Below the pieces are notes generated by a model, which was not told the origin of the DNA, searched no databases, and worked only from the letters and a program-made list of their open reading frames with translations. Below, in pieces: positions 1-13,389 of a stretch of 64,000 bases of DNA. The translations under genes were made by a program, and so were the position numbers. This stretch comes from Anopheles merus (Eukaryota > Arthropoda > Insecta > Diptera > Culicidae). The DNA is taken from positions 6,367,502-6,431,501 of the forward strand of contig NC_054081.1 of the NCBI RefSeq assembly GCF_017562075.2. The letters run 5' to 3'. Positions within the stretch are counted from its first letter, which is position 1. Each line of letters begins with the position of its first letter.

Positions 1-471
1 CGACTCTTGCTTTTTTGTAGATAACTCTCACTTATCTATTCCAAATGTGTTGAAAGATATAGAAATTCATAGTAGAAGTTGTTATCAACGTCTCATCAGT
101 GTCTTCTCCATATTGTCTGGAATTTTGGCTCTAAGGCATTCATTTCTGGCTCTAACGCGTCTATTTTTAAAGGTAAGTCAACAATATTTTACTCTTGCAT
201 GAATGCATGAATTAGATTTTATAAATACCTAAGACATTGTTTATATCTGAAGGAGTATTTTTCAAACAAAACAAAATAAAAACATTCTATTTCAACTTCT
301 TAGCTTGGGTCAACAATTTTTGTATTTAAATTTCTATCAATTTTTAATTACTCAAATTCCATTGCATATTTCTGGAGCCCACAGTTATGGACATAAGCTT
401 AAATTTTATAGCCAAATCAATTGACAGTCAAAACTTGAGGACGTACAGTCAAGAATTGATGCATAACAGGC
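1..471. other. AT-rich non-coding sequence
   Basis: AT-rich stretch with many stops in all frames. I see no gene, RNA or repeat family here. Its right edge holds the left copy of the target duplication of the neighbouring retrotransposon fragment. Confidence 0.5.
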
Positions 472-482
472 AAACATTGTGA
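472..482. repeat. Left target-site duplication of RTE fragment
   Basis: aaacattgtga, repeated with one change at 1012-1022 on the other side of the RTE fragment. Confidence 0.65.
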
Positions 483-1011
483 TACTTACTTACTTACTTA
501 ATCGGCGCTACAACCGCTTTGCGGTCTTGGCCTGCCTCAGGAGTGTCCGAAACCGCTCACGGTCTCGCGCCTTCGTCTGCCAGTCCGTTATCCCGGCCTT
601 AATGGCGGACGCCTTCACGCCATCTTGCCACCTCAATTTGGGCCTACCACGCCTTCTCTGTCCTTGTGGACGGCCTAAAAAGACTTTACGGGCTGGGTCG
701 TCGTCAGATTTGGACAGTGTCCATGTCTCAGAGATGTATGTGAGTACCGGTATTATATAGGTGCTATACAGTCCCAGCTTCGTCCGTCGCGACAGGTTCT
801 TTGAGGTGAACTGCTTTTTCAGGCTGTAGAATGACCGGTTGGCAGCCAGCATCCTTGCGCGCAACTCAGCTTCCAAGCTTTTGTCGTTGCTGTCCTTTGA
901 TCCGAGATAGGTGAATTGTGGGACGACTTCAAAAGTGCGTCCACCTATCTGTACGTCACGCCTACGTAGGTTCTGATTATTTGTTGTAAGGCCCGCTGAT
1001 ATTGCCACAAC
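483..1011 (-). mobile_element. RTE-type non-LTR retrotransposon, 3' fragment
   Basis: The minus strand encodes about 166 residues matching the C-terminal part of an RTE-type endonuclease/reverse transcriptase. It has a region after the polymerase core (FTYLGS, LEAELRARMLAANRSFYSLKK, YIIPVLTY.SETWTL), then the basic tail RRRGRPKLRWQDGVK ending near TDWQTKARDRERFRTLLRQAK. The family normally has about 50-60 residues (RRI.G...GRIRLARLRWAGHV.RM) between TLSKSDDD and PARKVFLG. They are missing here without breaking the frame, so the copy has an internal deletion. The 3' end carries a tetranucleotide tail, (TACT)n on the plus strand at 483-500, as is usual for this group. The flanks aaacattgtga (472-482) and aaaaattgtga (1012-1022) match at 10 of 11 bases and look like a target-site duplication, so the copy is heavily 5'-truncated. 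It cannot encode an active enzyme. Confidence 0.85.
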
Positions 1012-1022
1012 AAAAATTGTGA
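1012..1022. repeat. Right target-site duplication of RTE fragment
   Basis: aaaaattgtga, 10 of 11 bases identical to 472-482. Confidence 0.65.
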
Positions 1023-4000
1023 ATTAGTGTCAAAGATTGATGCCTGAGAGACAAAATTAGGTGAGCGGCAACGACTTTTTTCCAGTTTGCTGTTTTTTTT
1101 TATTCAAGTTGAGAAAAAAAATTAGACATCGTCATGCTATTGTCTAAGTTTAGATTGTTTAGAATTTAGAGTATGGCCAATTGCATCGATATTTGTAAAA
1201 CAATATTAACACATTCAGCCCGGCGTTGATTTTCATTAGGCTTCCGTTCCGCCGGCATATAGAACGCAAGCAGCAGATTTTGAACCAAAAAGGCATGAAG
1301 AAAAAGTGAGTCTTTTGGCTATAATATCAACTCTACTCTAAACACCATTCTGTTTCTTATCTTTATACAGATTAATGCAAATCATACCAAAGTATAGCAT
1401 ACAATGTAAAAAGAATAATTAGTTCCAAATTGTGTGTGTTTTTTTTTCATCTCTCAAACGAAAATGATAGTATAGCTTCGCTTCACACTGTACGAAAAAC
1501 ATTCGATGCTTCAAACCAACTGATAGAAGAAATCATTAAACATCATTTAAAGTAAGGCACAAACAGTGCATCACACTAAAGCTTTAATTTGAAAACAAAA
1601 TGCGTAAAAAATAGCTAGAGCAATGTCGAGGCTCGATAGCTAACAAAACCCACAAAAAAAAAACAGCTCCACAAACCCTGCATTCGATCAGCGAGAAGTG
1701 GGGTTCTTGCTTCGCGCAGTCTCGCTTTATGGAAGCGATAGGCAAGGCAGTAATGATGTCGATAGGCGTTCGAGCAGAAACAGAAGGTTTTCAGGGGCAC
1801 TTGACGGTGCCGGACGAAAAGGTAGCACCGGAAGCGCATTAAAAGAAAGAGCCGAGAGTGTGCGATGGAGACGGCGCGAATGGGAAACCGGCAGTCGTGG
1901 TGGGAATAAAAAGAAAGAAAAAAATAAAGCTCTCACAGCAGAGGGAAGAACAAAAAACAACAACAGTCTAGAAACCACTTTCTTGTCTCGCGGCTAACCA
2001 CTAGAAGTGTGTGTGTGGGTGTGGGTGAGGGAGTGAGGAGGCTTTTTCCGTTTGCCCGAAGCGTCCGATTACTCGGGCTCGGGTGTTTTTTATTGACTTT
2101 TTTGTTCGCAACAATGATGAGCTCCGATACGCGGGGGAAAGAGATTTGCGCCGTAATTAAAGTGATTATAGAATATCGGAAGAGCAAAGGCAAAGGCTAG
2201 GAGGAGGAGAAGGAGCGGGCAGAGGAAGAGAAGGAGCAGTGAGTTTCATCTTGCATGTCCGAGTGAGTGTCCGCGATCCGCCCGGCAGCTCGATCCACTT
2301 AACGGTAACGGTTCTCTGGCACGCCAAGCCGCTCCCAGTGTCCCGGTGTCAAGTGGGCCAGCAGTCGGGCTTTCCTTTTGCCTTCCTCTTTGCCTTCACT
2401 TCCGGTTCCGGATTTCAATCATCACTTCACAGGGGAATGGGTGGGGAAGTAGCGCGAAAGCACTGAAACGCAACCGCCAGACAGAAAGCAGAGGTTATGG
2501 GCTTTTGGCCCCGCAGTGGGCGCGAAATGGGACAGTGATCGATCTTCCATCGCAATTCAATATGGCGACATAAAGGAAGGGCTCGATATCAGCGATTGAT
2601 GACGTTTTTTTTTCGTTTCTTTTCTTCGTATTAATTATACAAGAATGAATTCATAACCACTTGCACTGCGTAATTATAATCCGCCGGGCGATTGATTTCG
2701 CCGACTGAAACGCGTCACTGTCGTGTTTGGTCCTTCGAGCCGGATTCGCAGCAGCGTGTGGAGGTAATTTCGGGCGATAAATAATCCAAATTCACTTCAC
2801 TCACCCGCGCGGGGCTCAATATTTACCATTCATCCAGATAAGCCATCCGCATCCTGCTCTTCCGTACTACCTCCTTCCTCCCCCCCACCCCCACCCCTTC
2901 TGCTTTGCACCCTACAAGGGCTTAATGCACCTTTTGTCGAGCCGGCGCTGGCGTAAAACGAGCGTAAAATAATCGGCAGCTTGCGCGTGCCAGTCATGGG
3001 GCGTTTTTTTTGTTTGTATGTGTGCGTGTGTGTGTGAGAAAACAATAAACATCCAGTAAGCCCCACACACACACACACAGGAGCGCGCACATAAATGGGA
3101 AGAAATAAATACGCCCGAAATGATCCTCTTTGATGGGAAATGGGCTCGTCGCTGGCGCTGGAACGGGCGCGAGCTCTCATTTCAAAAGGAGCCGAGCGAA
3201 AATCCTTTACACAACGCTTGCCACACCATGCCGTGTGTGTCTGTGGATGTGTGTGTGTATATGTAGGCGAAAGAACACGTTCAGACAGCCTGAAGGCAGC
3301 CGTTGCGCGTATACTTCAAAAAATGCCGCGCATCGAAGGAACGGGGGCGTAAATCTGAGAAATGATTAGAGCCGGCAAAAGGAGAGGGGGGGGCGTGGAA
3401 TTTCTTTTCGGCCTACCACATTCTCCCCCCCCCCCGCCTCCCACCCTGCCAATCGTGGCCGGAGCCCAAAAAATAACAAATGGATCGAATTGCAGCGAAA
3501 CAGATATAAAATAATTTCGCTTTTTATTATCAATTTTCACTTACTTATGAGCTGCCATTTTTCACACCCTCGCGAGCCCGTCGGTGGTGGGCGTGCTGGC
3601 AGTGTGGGGAAAATAAATTACACGATGCTTAGAGGGCTCGTATGAGTGTGTGTGTGTGTGTGTGTGGGTGTGTTTGGGAGAAAATCTAAAAGAAAAAGGC
3701 AATCGCTCGCACAGGCAGCGAACCTCATTCGCTTTTCGTTCGATTAGCGGCCGGTGCGGGGTGGGGCGTAAATCGATCCCCACCCAGCAATCCTTCCATC
3801 TGCCCCCTTTCCCCTGCCCACGGGGAAAGATTATGGCGTGTTGCAGCTTAATGTTTGTGTCATTTCTCACTTCTTACGAGCCTTTCGAACGGCTTTTATG
3901 AGCGTCAAATAAAAAAAAATGTTGGGGAAAAGTATAATAATTTTGCAACGCATTTCGTAACGCATCGTAAAGCATGGATCGTAAAGGCGGCTGCATTTTG

Positions 4001-6867
4001 CTTGTTATTGTTTGGCTTTTTTTTTAAATATACAAACCACCCCCTGTGTTGTAAGCAAAGAGAAACGACACAAGCAAACGTTAATGAGCAATAATCAAGA
4101 GCATCGGCGAAGGACGAGATGCAGAGAGGGCATTAAAAAAAGCTCCCCTTTTCGGAACGCTTCTCCACCGCCCCTCATTCGCCCCAGTTGGGAGGGGGCG
4201 GAAGAGTCTATGCGCTATTAATAAGGAATTAAAGTTTATCGCAATGACTTTATTGAAACAAAGCGGAACATAATCTGGAGGACGGTTTTGTTTTTTGGGC
4301 TGGTTGTTTATTTCCGGGCTCCAAAATGGAAACGCTAAACAGTAGGGCCGGGCAAAGGGGGATGAAGCAGTAGATAAAAACAACTACAAAATGTTTATGG
4401 TAAGTGCATTTGCTGCCGGTTGCCACATTTTTTGCTTCCCCAAGCTTCGGCAAATGTATTTGGTTTTATCATTATTGTACATTGCTTTTAGCTGCCGCGC
4501 TCGAACAATAAAGCAAAATTGGGCTCAAGCGAGCAGCGCCTGCGAAAGAAGAAACCACCGTACACACACATACACACATACAAAAGGGAACGTGGAGGAC
4601 AGAGGAGCGAAACAAAATCTGCATACAGCCAGCTTGAGGTAAACTTCTTCCGATCTATTCCATTTTATGCTTTAACAAATCCGAATAAAAAACAGTATCA
4701 AGCATCGCGGAAGTAGCTGCTCTAGCAACTTTTTCTCTGCCTTTGTGTGTGTGTGTCTTTTGCGCTCTTCTTTCCGAGAAGATACTGCACCGAAAGAAAC
4801 AAATAAAGCCGGAGTGAAAAATCGAAGCAAAATAAACTAGTAAAAAAAAGAGAAATAAAAAGCCCAAAAAAAACCACATGAATCGTGCAAACCAATGAAG
4901 AGAAGTTGCTCGAAGTTGGCAACAAGCGGGGGAGGGTGCAGTGCGGTGACTGGCAAATTATGTTTCCAGTTTTCGGGCTTTTGTTTTCATATTTATGCGA
5001 GCCGCGGGGGGGGGGGAACTGGTTTGTTTTGATTTGTTGCTATTGATCTTGTACGTTTTGGTTTCGTTTCGTTCGCTCGCTTCGGTGCAGTCTTGCTGCA
5101 TGGCAAAACGGTTCTGTTTAATCTCGTTTAAGGAAGGGAGAGAGAGCGTTTTTACGCGATCTTTTCACACCACTGTGGTTTTGTTCTGTTTGCATTTGGG
5201 TCTGTTGAAATTGAAGTTCAAACTTGCTTTTCATTTTTTGATTTTATTTGTTTAATTAACACATTATTAAAATTGTCACTTCCGAAACGTGTTTCACACA
5301 CAATGTTTTTCATTTGGTTTGTAGCATATGTTGCATTTTATTTTTACGTTTCTGAAGTGCTTAGCTATTCCATTATTAATTTTTGTTTGGTTTTTTTTTA
5401 TACGAATTTATACCTGTTTTACCTACTTGCATATTATTAATTTAAGAACACGTTGGTTTTATAAAAAAAAAACACTTTTCTTAATCTTTTAATGATTATT
5501 TTTATTTTCTTCACCATTACCACAGCATCGTTTATCAACAATTGGCATCAACCGCAAAATGGTGAGCAAAAGCGAAAGAGCGAACCCCATCAGCCTCCGC
5601 CCAAAACGGCACGCACACCTTGCAAGAGCGCCCGGGCGTCGGAGTGCCCGGAGTTTCTAGCCTCGAAAAGTTAACCCGAACCGTGCCCTGCCTTTTGCTT
5701 GCTCGCTGTCCAAACTGTCCACTAGCAAAATGCATGCAAATATCAAAGTCCTGCCTCGCGCCCCCCATCCTGGTCGCATTCTGTTTTTTTTTTGTGGCAG
5801 GCAGCACGGGCAGCCCACTTGCAGGAAGGCACGAAAGTAAGAGAGATAAAATTTCTTTCCATTTAACTTTTCCCCACGTAAATTGAAAACTATTACTCTT
5901 AAATTTGTGCAGCTTGCAGTTTTTCTTGCCGTGCACGTTTCAGCTCCACCGGTTGGGGGTTTTTTTTATTTTATTCCCGAGCAGAGTATGGGACGGATCA
6001 ACATAGGAGGAAGCGGTGGCGGCAGTGGGTGGTCAGCAAGCTGGCTGGGAATATGAATTTGTCTCCACGCTCGAGTTTGGAGGAAAACTTTCTTTTTAAA
6101 GACGGAGCGATAGAGAGAGAGAGAGTGAGCGAGTGAAGTGTAGAGAAAGCACCGGTGTTGCATTTTTCTTCTGCTACCTTCGTTTGAATAATTGTCATGC
6201 TTTAGAAAAGTCGTATGAAAAACGAAAAAAGAGCCCAAGTCGAGCAGCAGTAGCAAAAGCACCAACGGCAAGAAAATAAAGCGCAACTGTGATTCATAAT
6301 CTGGAGCAGCCGGTTTGTACCCTTGATGCGCGGCACAATCTGGCGAGGAAGCCGCAGGCCCGCTAGCTACATTTGCATCCGCCCAGCGAGCAGCCCAAGC
6401 CGCCGAAAATGTTGAGTGTGTGTGTGTGTGCGGAAGACGTCACGTCGCGGTGAAGCGAACGCGGGTGTGCCCATAAATAATGCGACAAGGATGTGGATGT
6501 AATTTACCCACCCAGCATACGATCGTTTATGGTCCAACTTCCGCAACGTTTCGGGCGTGCGGGCGCTGGAAATGATGATGAGCAGCGTGCGTGCGTCCCC
6601 TGACTCAATTCATCGAAGTCAGCAAGCGAAATGTAATTTTTATGGCAACTTTTGATGAGCAGTTAATATGAGTTTGCTGGTGAAGCCGTACCAGCTGGGG
6701 TGCGGGTACGGGTGCGCTGATTGAGATGTTACGAGCTAGTGTGCCAGCGTTGAAGTGCATTTTTGATTTAGAGCGGCAGCTTTAGCGGCAATATTGTTTA
6801 CAGCTTGTTGACAAATTGTAGTGAGGAGAATTTATGGCATCGGCTAGCATTGCGGTATTGGCTGGTG
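1023..6867. other. Single-copy-like non-coding DNA with small microsatellites
   Basis: About 5.8 kb of mixed-composition sequence with short GT/CA runs (3009-3037, 3063-3080, 3643-3670, 4745-4756), a short C run near 3426-3438 and a short GA run (6114-6125). Open frames here are short, overlap on both strands and show no recognisable domains. I see no gene. Confidence 0.5.
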
Positions 6868-6885
6868 GCGCCTAAAGGTATGCAT
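6868..6885 (-). promoter_or_regulatory. Dispersed 18-mer, reverse copy
   Basis: Read on the minus strand: ATGCATACCTTTAGGCGC, one mismatch to the window-wide consensus TTGCATACNTTTAGGCGC. It forms an inverted pair with the copy at 6951. Function unknown; the regulatory label is an inference from recurrence. Confidence 0.7.
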
Positions 6886-6950
6886 TGCGAAGCATTTGCT
6901 GCTCAAGGAATGAGCTGCCTCGAGCTAATTTATGAGTGATACCATTTTGC

Positions 6951-6968
6951 TTGCATACCTTTAGGCGC
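6951..6968 (+). promoter_or_regulatory. Dispersed 18-mer, perfect copy
   Basis: TTGCATACCTTTAGGCGC, no mismatch. The GGCGC ends of this copy and the one at 6868 face outward, with about 65 bp between them. No duplicated target sequence flanks the pair. Confidence 0.75.
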
Positions 6969-7026
6969 TTAGCATTTCAAAAATTAGGGCGCTCTTATTA
7001 CAACGCAACTACATATGTTTGTTTTT

Positions 7027-7035
7027 ATCATCATT

Positions 7036-7066
<31 letters not shown>

Positions 7067-7127
7067 TTGTTATTATTATAATTATTATTATTATTATTTT
7101 AATATTATTATTATTTTTATTATTATA

Positions 7128-7158
<31 letters not shown>

Positions 7159-7216
7159 TATTATTATTTTTATTTATTTTAATATTATTTATTATTATTT
7201 TATTTTTATTTTATTA

Positions 7217-7258
<42 letters not shown>

Positions 7259-7404
7259 TTTTATTATTATTATTATTATTATTTTTTTATTACTGTGTGT
7301 TATAATAATATTAATATTACTATTTTATTATTATTATTATTATTTTCATTATTGTTATCATTATTTTTATTATTAGTATTATTATTATTATTATCATTAT
7401 TACG

Positions 7405-7448
<44 letters not shown>

Positions 7449-7501
7449 GTTATTATTATTTTATTATTATTACTATTATTATTTTTGATTGCTATTATTA
7501 A
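7027..7501. repeat. (ATT)n microsatellite block
   Basis: About 475 bp made almost only of A and T, dominated by ATT/TTA triplets with scattered interruptions (single C or G, runs of T). The long isoleucine/tyrosine and leucine frames across it are artefacts of the repeat. Confidence 0.95.
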
Positions 7502-8222
7502 GTGAAGTACCGCCAACAGCTTCCAAATCAGTTCGACTGCAAACCCAACTGCTTTCAGCCGACGAACGTATGTGCCATAAAAGCGAGAGCTGCGTGTTAA
7601 CTGTTTCCAATACTGCGGTATACTGCGCCTCGTCACGACACACCATAAGCGACTCGGCTGTGCGTCCAATGCAAGGCTCGGAGCAACGTCCCAACTGTAG
7701 CCCGGGGCTCAGCTTGCAACGGTACAGGCACGTACACCGGGCACAAACTGCATTGGCGTAGCAGGCCCCAGGCCCAATCGTGGCGTTACGATTTACATCG
7801 CTTGCTTCCTTTTTTTGTTGCCGTGGAACGATTTTCGGTAATCGGTTCGCGAACGATCGGTGACGTCTTGAAAGACGCTTCGGAAGACGAACCGGTTAGC
7901 GAGGGGCAGGGATAAGCTCCCGGGAGTGCTCTAGCACTGTAAAGAAGTATCAGTACAAGGGGAAGGGCTTATGGAATGGTAAAGGGAAGGATGGATGATA
8001 TATTGCTCGATGACATTCGCGGCAAACGCAGGTGGCATGTTTCTTAACCCTTCGAGAGCAGCGAGAGCAATGGCGAGAAAGATATTACTGCAATTTTAAA
8101 CGGTTTCCTTACGTATGATGAATGTGTGGAGTTGAAAAATGCAAAAAAAAGGCATTCAATGTAAATAATAGTACATTAAACACTGATGAAAATTGACAAT
8201 TTGAGCGTTTTTATGCAACATT
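7502..8222. other. Unassigned non-coding sequence
   Basis: Moderately GC-rich sequence after the ATT block, with short open frames on both strands that have no recognisable domain. I see no feature. Confidence 0.4.
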
Positions 8223-8240
8223 TTGCAAACATTTAGGCGC
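8223..8240 (+). promoter_or_regulatory. Dispersed 18-mer, forward copy
   Basis: TTGCAAACATTTAGGCGC, one mismatch (position 6). Confidence 0.65.
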
Positions 8241-8278
8241 AATCGTCTAAAGTAGTACTGCTAGCGTAGTTTTTTTAA

Positions 8279-8296
8279 ACGCCCTAATGTATGCAA
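8279..8296 (-). promoter_or_regulatory. Dispersed 18-mer, reverse copy
   Basis: Minus-strand reading TTGCATACATTAGGGCGT, three mismatches, all in the right half. Paired with 8223 with the GCATAC ends outward. Confidence 0.55.
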
Positions 8297-9157
8297 TCCG
8301 CTTACCAGGATGGTTCGTTTAAGCGTTTTTCGTGCGAAACAAATGGTGTAATGCTTTTCGAATCCCTATCCCCGCCGTTCCTGCATCTTCAAGGGATCAA
8401 CCGTCATACCGCTGACTTCCTTTCCCCCGCACCAGCCACCCACTGACCTTTATCCGTCAGATACGGCTGGCGACGGGCGCCGTCGACAAGTGAGACTAAT
8501 TACTTTCCCTTCCGTTTGGCAATAAAAATCGAATTACTGGGTGCGCCGTCCGCTGGGCCAACGCTTATTGCCAGCGAGCCGCGCAGCTGATGGGATGGGA
8601 CGGCACGAAGGAGACCGCTGTACAGCGTACAGCTTACGCTTTTGAGTCGTGTTTCACACCAGGCTTTGCTCCTTGCTTTGCGGCACACACTGCTTGCCCA
8701 CATATTACCTTAAAGCCGGAAGCCATCTGGCCATATGCGACAGGGGAAAAGGCCGTGCAAGCAACACAGAAAAAAAAGCCAGCAAGAGTTTTGAGATGGA
8801 TTTCTTCCTCGCTTGGGGAAAGTTTCTAAGAAGGCGTTACCGTTATTTTCTCCCCCCCCCCCTCTGCTCTCCTTTCACCTCCTTCCACAACCATTATTGA
8901 GCTCAACGGCTTCGCCCTGCTTGTGGATCCACTGCAGCGGCGACTACTGGCACGGCACGTACTAAACTACCTTCTTCTTCTTTCCCCCCCCCCTTCCCAA
9001 AACCGGGCGCCTTCGGGCCGCTCCGGGGCAAGAGGATGACGGCGAAGTGCCGTTTTGTTGTAAAGCACTTTTCAATGATGTCCTATCGTTCATCGTTCAC
9101 CATTGGGCGTTTTGCGGTAATAAATGGTTTTCCTACGGAGGACATAAATCACACGTT
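8297..9157. other. Unassigned non-coding sequence
   Basis: GC-rich DNA with short C runs (8851-8861, 8985-8993). No gene or repeat family recognised. Confidence 0.4.

Positions 9158-10251
<1,094 letters not shown>

Positions 10252-10313
<62 letters not shown>
10252..10313. repeat. (TC)n microsatellite
   Basis: About 62 bp of TC with one or two T insertions. Confidence 0.95.
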
Positions 10314-10314
<1 letters not shown>

Positions 10315-11085
10315 GGCTCGGGGTTTTGGGGATGGCAAGATTGAATCTGGGCTGCTGATAATCGTTCGCTTTAGCTCGCTTCGGGTTTCGGGCACGCTCA
10401 AGTGTGCCAGTGTCCAGGGCGCTCCTGGGGCGAACCCCGAGATTTATGGTTATGACATTTCGTTACCCATCGTTGCCCTGTGTGCCCCGAGTGCCGCCGT
10501 GTGTTTGTGTGTTTGGCCTGACATTCATTTCCCTTGCCCGAGGCGTCACACGGAGCTGGGAAGAATTGAGAAAAAAAAGGTGCTAAATAAGGTAGCCACA
10601 CAAACGCACGCACGCTTATGGGGACAGGTAGGAAAGATGTGTGCGACACACACACTTGCCGGGGGTGGCGTGATTGGCGTGTTTGTAAAGCACAATCGAT
10701 CGAAGTGGGGCTGTGGCTTTTGGTGGGAGCAAGCTTCGGCTCTGCTCAGCATCGCTTCTGCACCGCAATGCACGTGTTTGCGTAGAGGAAGGATGCTTCA
10801 ACCCTATCTTTTGTTGCTGCTTTGGGAGAGCTTAAGATCAAGCAATCAACGGGCAAAAAAGAACAATAAAAGAAACCCCCCCCCCCTTGCCCCTCCCAGA
10901 GGCTCATAGCAGCTCTGTTAGAAGCGCAAGGGGCATAGCCGTTCGAGACAAGACACTCGTTGCAGAAGATTCACCGCACACTCGCAAAGAGGAGGTTTGC
11001 GGAATGGAATGGAATGAGTGTGGGTGGGCAGATCGGTCGTGGTTAGCTCCTCCATCAACTCGCTTCCCTGCAACCGCAAAGTACC
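10314..11085. other. Unassigned non-coding sequence
   Basis: GC-rich, with a C run near 10877-10888. The plus-strand open frame ending near 10909 begins inside the TC repeat and has no domain I recognise. Confidence 0.4.
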
Positions 11086-11145
<60 letters not shown>

Positions 11146-11147
11146 CA
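11086..11147. repeat. (GA)n microsatellite
   Basis: About 60 bp of GA/AG, opposite in strand sense to the TC tract 0.8 kb upstream. Confidence 0.95.
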
Positions 11148-11484
11148 GCGAGAAGGCATGGTAGGAATGAGCGCCACAATCATTCTGACGGTATATTTAA
11201 AACATGACAATCCACTCTCCAACCATTACCGCAACCGGGATCGGGGTCGGGCAGTACCGGAGGGGCGTGCAGGAGGCACATGGAGCACGGGAACAACATA
11301 CACGCCAGCAATCGAGAGCCATTGCAGCTCAAGTGTAAGCGGGTTATGTGCAAATGCAACACTGTAGCTCGTTCCATGACTTTCTGGTCGACGCCCAGCC
11401 GTTTCTGCTGTAATGTGTGGGTGTGTATATGTGTCTGATAGTGTTTATATATGTTCTCGTATGTATGCAGCTGTTTGTGTTGTT

Positions 11485-11584
11485 NNNNNNNNNNNNNNNN
11501 NNNNNNNNNNNNNNNNNNNNNNNNNNNNNNNNNNNNNNNNNNNNNNNNNNNNNNNNNNNNNNNNNNNNNNNNNNNNNNNNNNNN
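11485..11584. other. Assembly gap (100 N)
   Basis: Exactly 100 unknown bases, the conventional placeholder for a gap of unknown size. Translations across it are meaningless. True distances across this point are not known. Confidence 0.99.
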
Positions 11585-13172
11585 TGGTAGACCGTACGCA
11601 GCTGGGTGCACGCCCGCGCTGCCTGTTCGCTATGCCGGGCACGTTTCATTGTCCGTTTAAATCAGTTGCATCGTCCGTTTTTATACCTTTGGGTGTGTGT
11701 TTGTGTGTGTAGTATTTTTTTGGTGTTGCTGTTACTTTTTTCGTACTGCTATCGTTTTCTTCTTTTCCACTTTGAGGCAACAACACAGCCGCATGGCCAT
11801 TTTCGGGGGCGGCAAAATCGCGCCTGCCTCCGTGTGTGCTTTTCGCTTGTGCGTGTCCATTAGGTTTTGTTTTTTTTTTCTGTTTTGCATGCTATTTTTG
11901 TTGTTGTTGCTGCTGTTTTGGTTCCTGTCTCTCATAATTTTCATAACGTTGACTTTAAAAAAAAGTCCCATTTCCGGGGCTGCTGCAGGATAATAACAAA
12001 CAAAAAATCGCCCTATTGTAAGCGCTTGTACGTTCGGGAAGCGTTTTCGGGCGAACTGTATTGTTGGTCCGGGTTTTTCCCTCCTTTTGTTGCTTTGATG
12101 CTTTTTTGAGCCAGCGTGGAATGGGGTGTACCCCCCCGCTTTTCTGTCTCTTTATTTTACTGCCGTATTGTTTTAGGCTTCGCTTCCGCGTTGTTTTACA
12201 GTCCACCAACCATCGACATGATTACCGCTAGTGAAATCGTTTAGTTTGTTTTCGCTCTTCTGTTGATCACCTTGGAAACAATTTGAAACCGGGGCCCATC
12301 ATCTGCTTGTTCATTAAATTTCCTTTACTTGTTTATCATGGTGCATGTTTGTGCTGAAATTGCAAAAAAAAAAAAATTGTTTGCAAAAATAGTTGTTTTG
12401 CAGTTTTGTCTCGCTTGCCTGCTGGCGACAATGAAGATGCAGTTTTATCTCATCTTTACCGAAGTATTTATTTTTCGTGTTCAATACACCGCACACTGCT
12501 TCAGTTCGGGCAGTTCGATTGCTTACGCTTATTACTTTCAGGAAGCCCGACCCCAAAAGTGGCAGTGGCAAGAGCTTTCCCAAGCGAGCGAAGGAAGGAA
12601 AAAAACACTTGCTCTTTAATGATGGCTGGCCGCTTTTTCTTCCCGGAACAAAGTTGTTTGTGCGCCGGCCGTGTAGCCGTGTTCGGTCTCGCTCCTCGCC
12701 CGTGCCCTGCCAGTGGCACGCCAAAACTTCAAAACCATGTTTGACGATTGACTGAAGGGTGGTCGCGCCAGGAAAAACAATCTTTCCACCGTTCCGCTCC
12801 GCCCGACCTTTTGACCTGGCCCGAAGAGGTGACCCGCACACTTTGTCGTGCTGTAATTATTTACTCCCACTTTGCTACCGAGAGGGAGGGCGGGGAGAGG
12901 GAAGGTGCTGGATGAAACAAGTTGTGCCTTCGCTTTCCAATACTTCGATCGATGTAAACTTTAGGGTGGAACCTGTTTTTTTTTTTTTCTTGTTTTGCAA
13001 TTTCATCCAGCTGCTAGTGGGAAGTGGAAGGATGAAAGGAAAAGGCAGAAAACAAAAGCAACAATACAACGCAGCAGCAATTTTCCTCGCTGAAAGTGAC
13101 GTAATTTGTTCGCGCGCGGCTTAACCGCAAACGCTTGCGGTGAGGGGCGTTGATGTTGAACAGGGTGCTTTG
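11585..13172. other. Unassigned non-coding sequence
   Basis: T-rich homopolymer runs alternate with GC-rich stretches. No gene, RNA or repeat family recognised. Confidence 0.4.
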
Positions 13173-13190
13173 CCGCCTAAATGCATGCAA
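13173..13190 (-). promoter_or_regulatory. Dispersed 18-mer, reverse copy
   Basis: Minus-strand reading TTGCATGCATTTAGGCGG, two mismatches. It faces the copy at 13372 in inverted orientation. Confidence 0.6.
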
Positions 13191-13242
13191 GGCGAGGGGG
13201 CGTAAACTTTACGCTTCACCAGCGTCACGGTTACTCCTGTAA

Positions 13243-13256
13243 GGGGGGGGGGGGGG
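13243..13256 (+). repeat. G homopolymer (14)
   Basis: Fourteen consecutive G. Confidence 0.9.
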
Positions 13257-13371
13257 TGGTTCAGCTGTGGTTAAGCATAAATTACTCTAAAAGAGCAATT
13301 ATTTTTATTGAAACACTTAAAAGAATGCAAAATGCTTCTAAAAAGAGAGTGAAAAAAATTTGTAATGGTGA

Positions 13372-13389
13372 TTGCATACTTTTAGGCGG
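13372..13389 (+). promoter_or_regulatory. Dispersed 18-mer, forward copy
   Basis: TTGCATACTTTTAGGCGG, one mismatch (last base). Confidence 0.7.

Noticed and set aside
445..1042. Longer similarity between the flanks of the RTE fragment (tcaagaattgatgc near 450, tcaaagattgatgc near 1030)
   Set aside because: The order relative to the target duplication differs on the two sides, so it is probably coincidental.
6868..6968. Interpretation of the inverted 18-mer pair as a miniature transposon
   Set aside because: No target duplication flanks the pair, other pairs have different spacing and unrelated interiors, and most copies are single.
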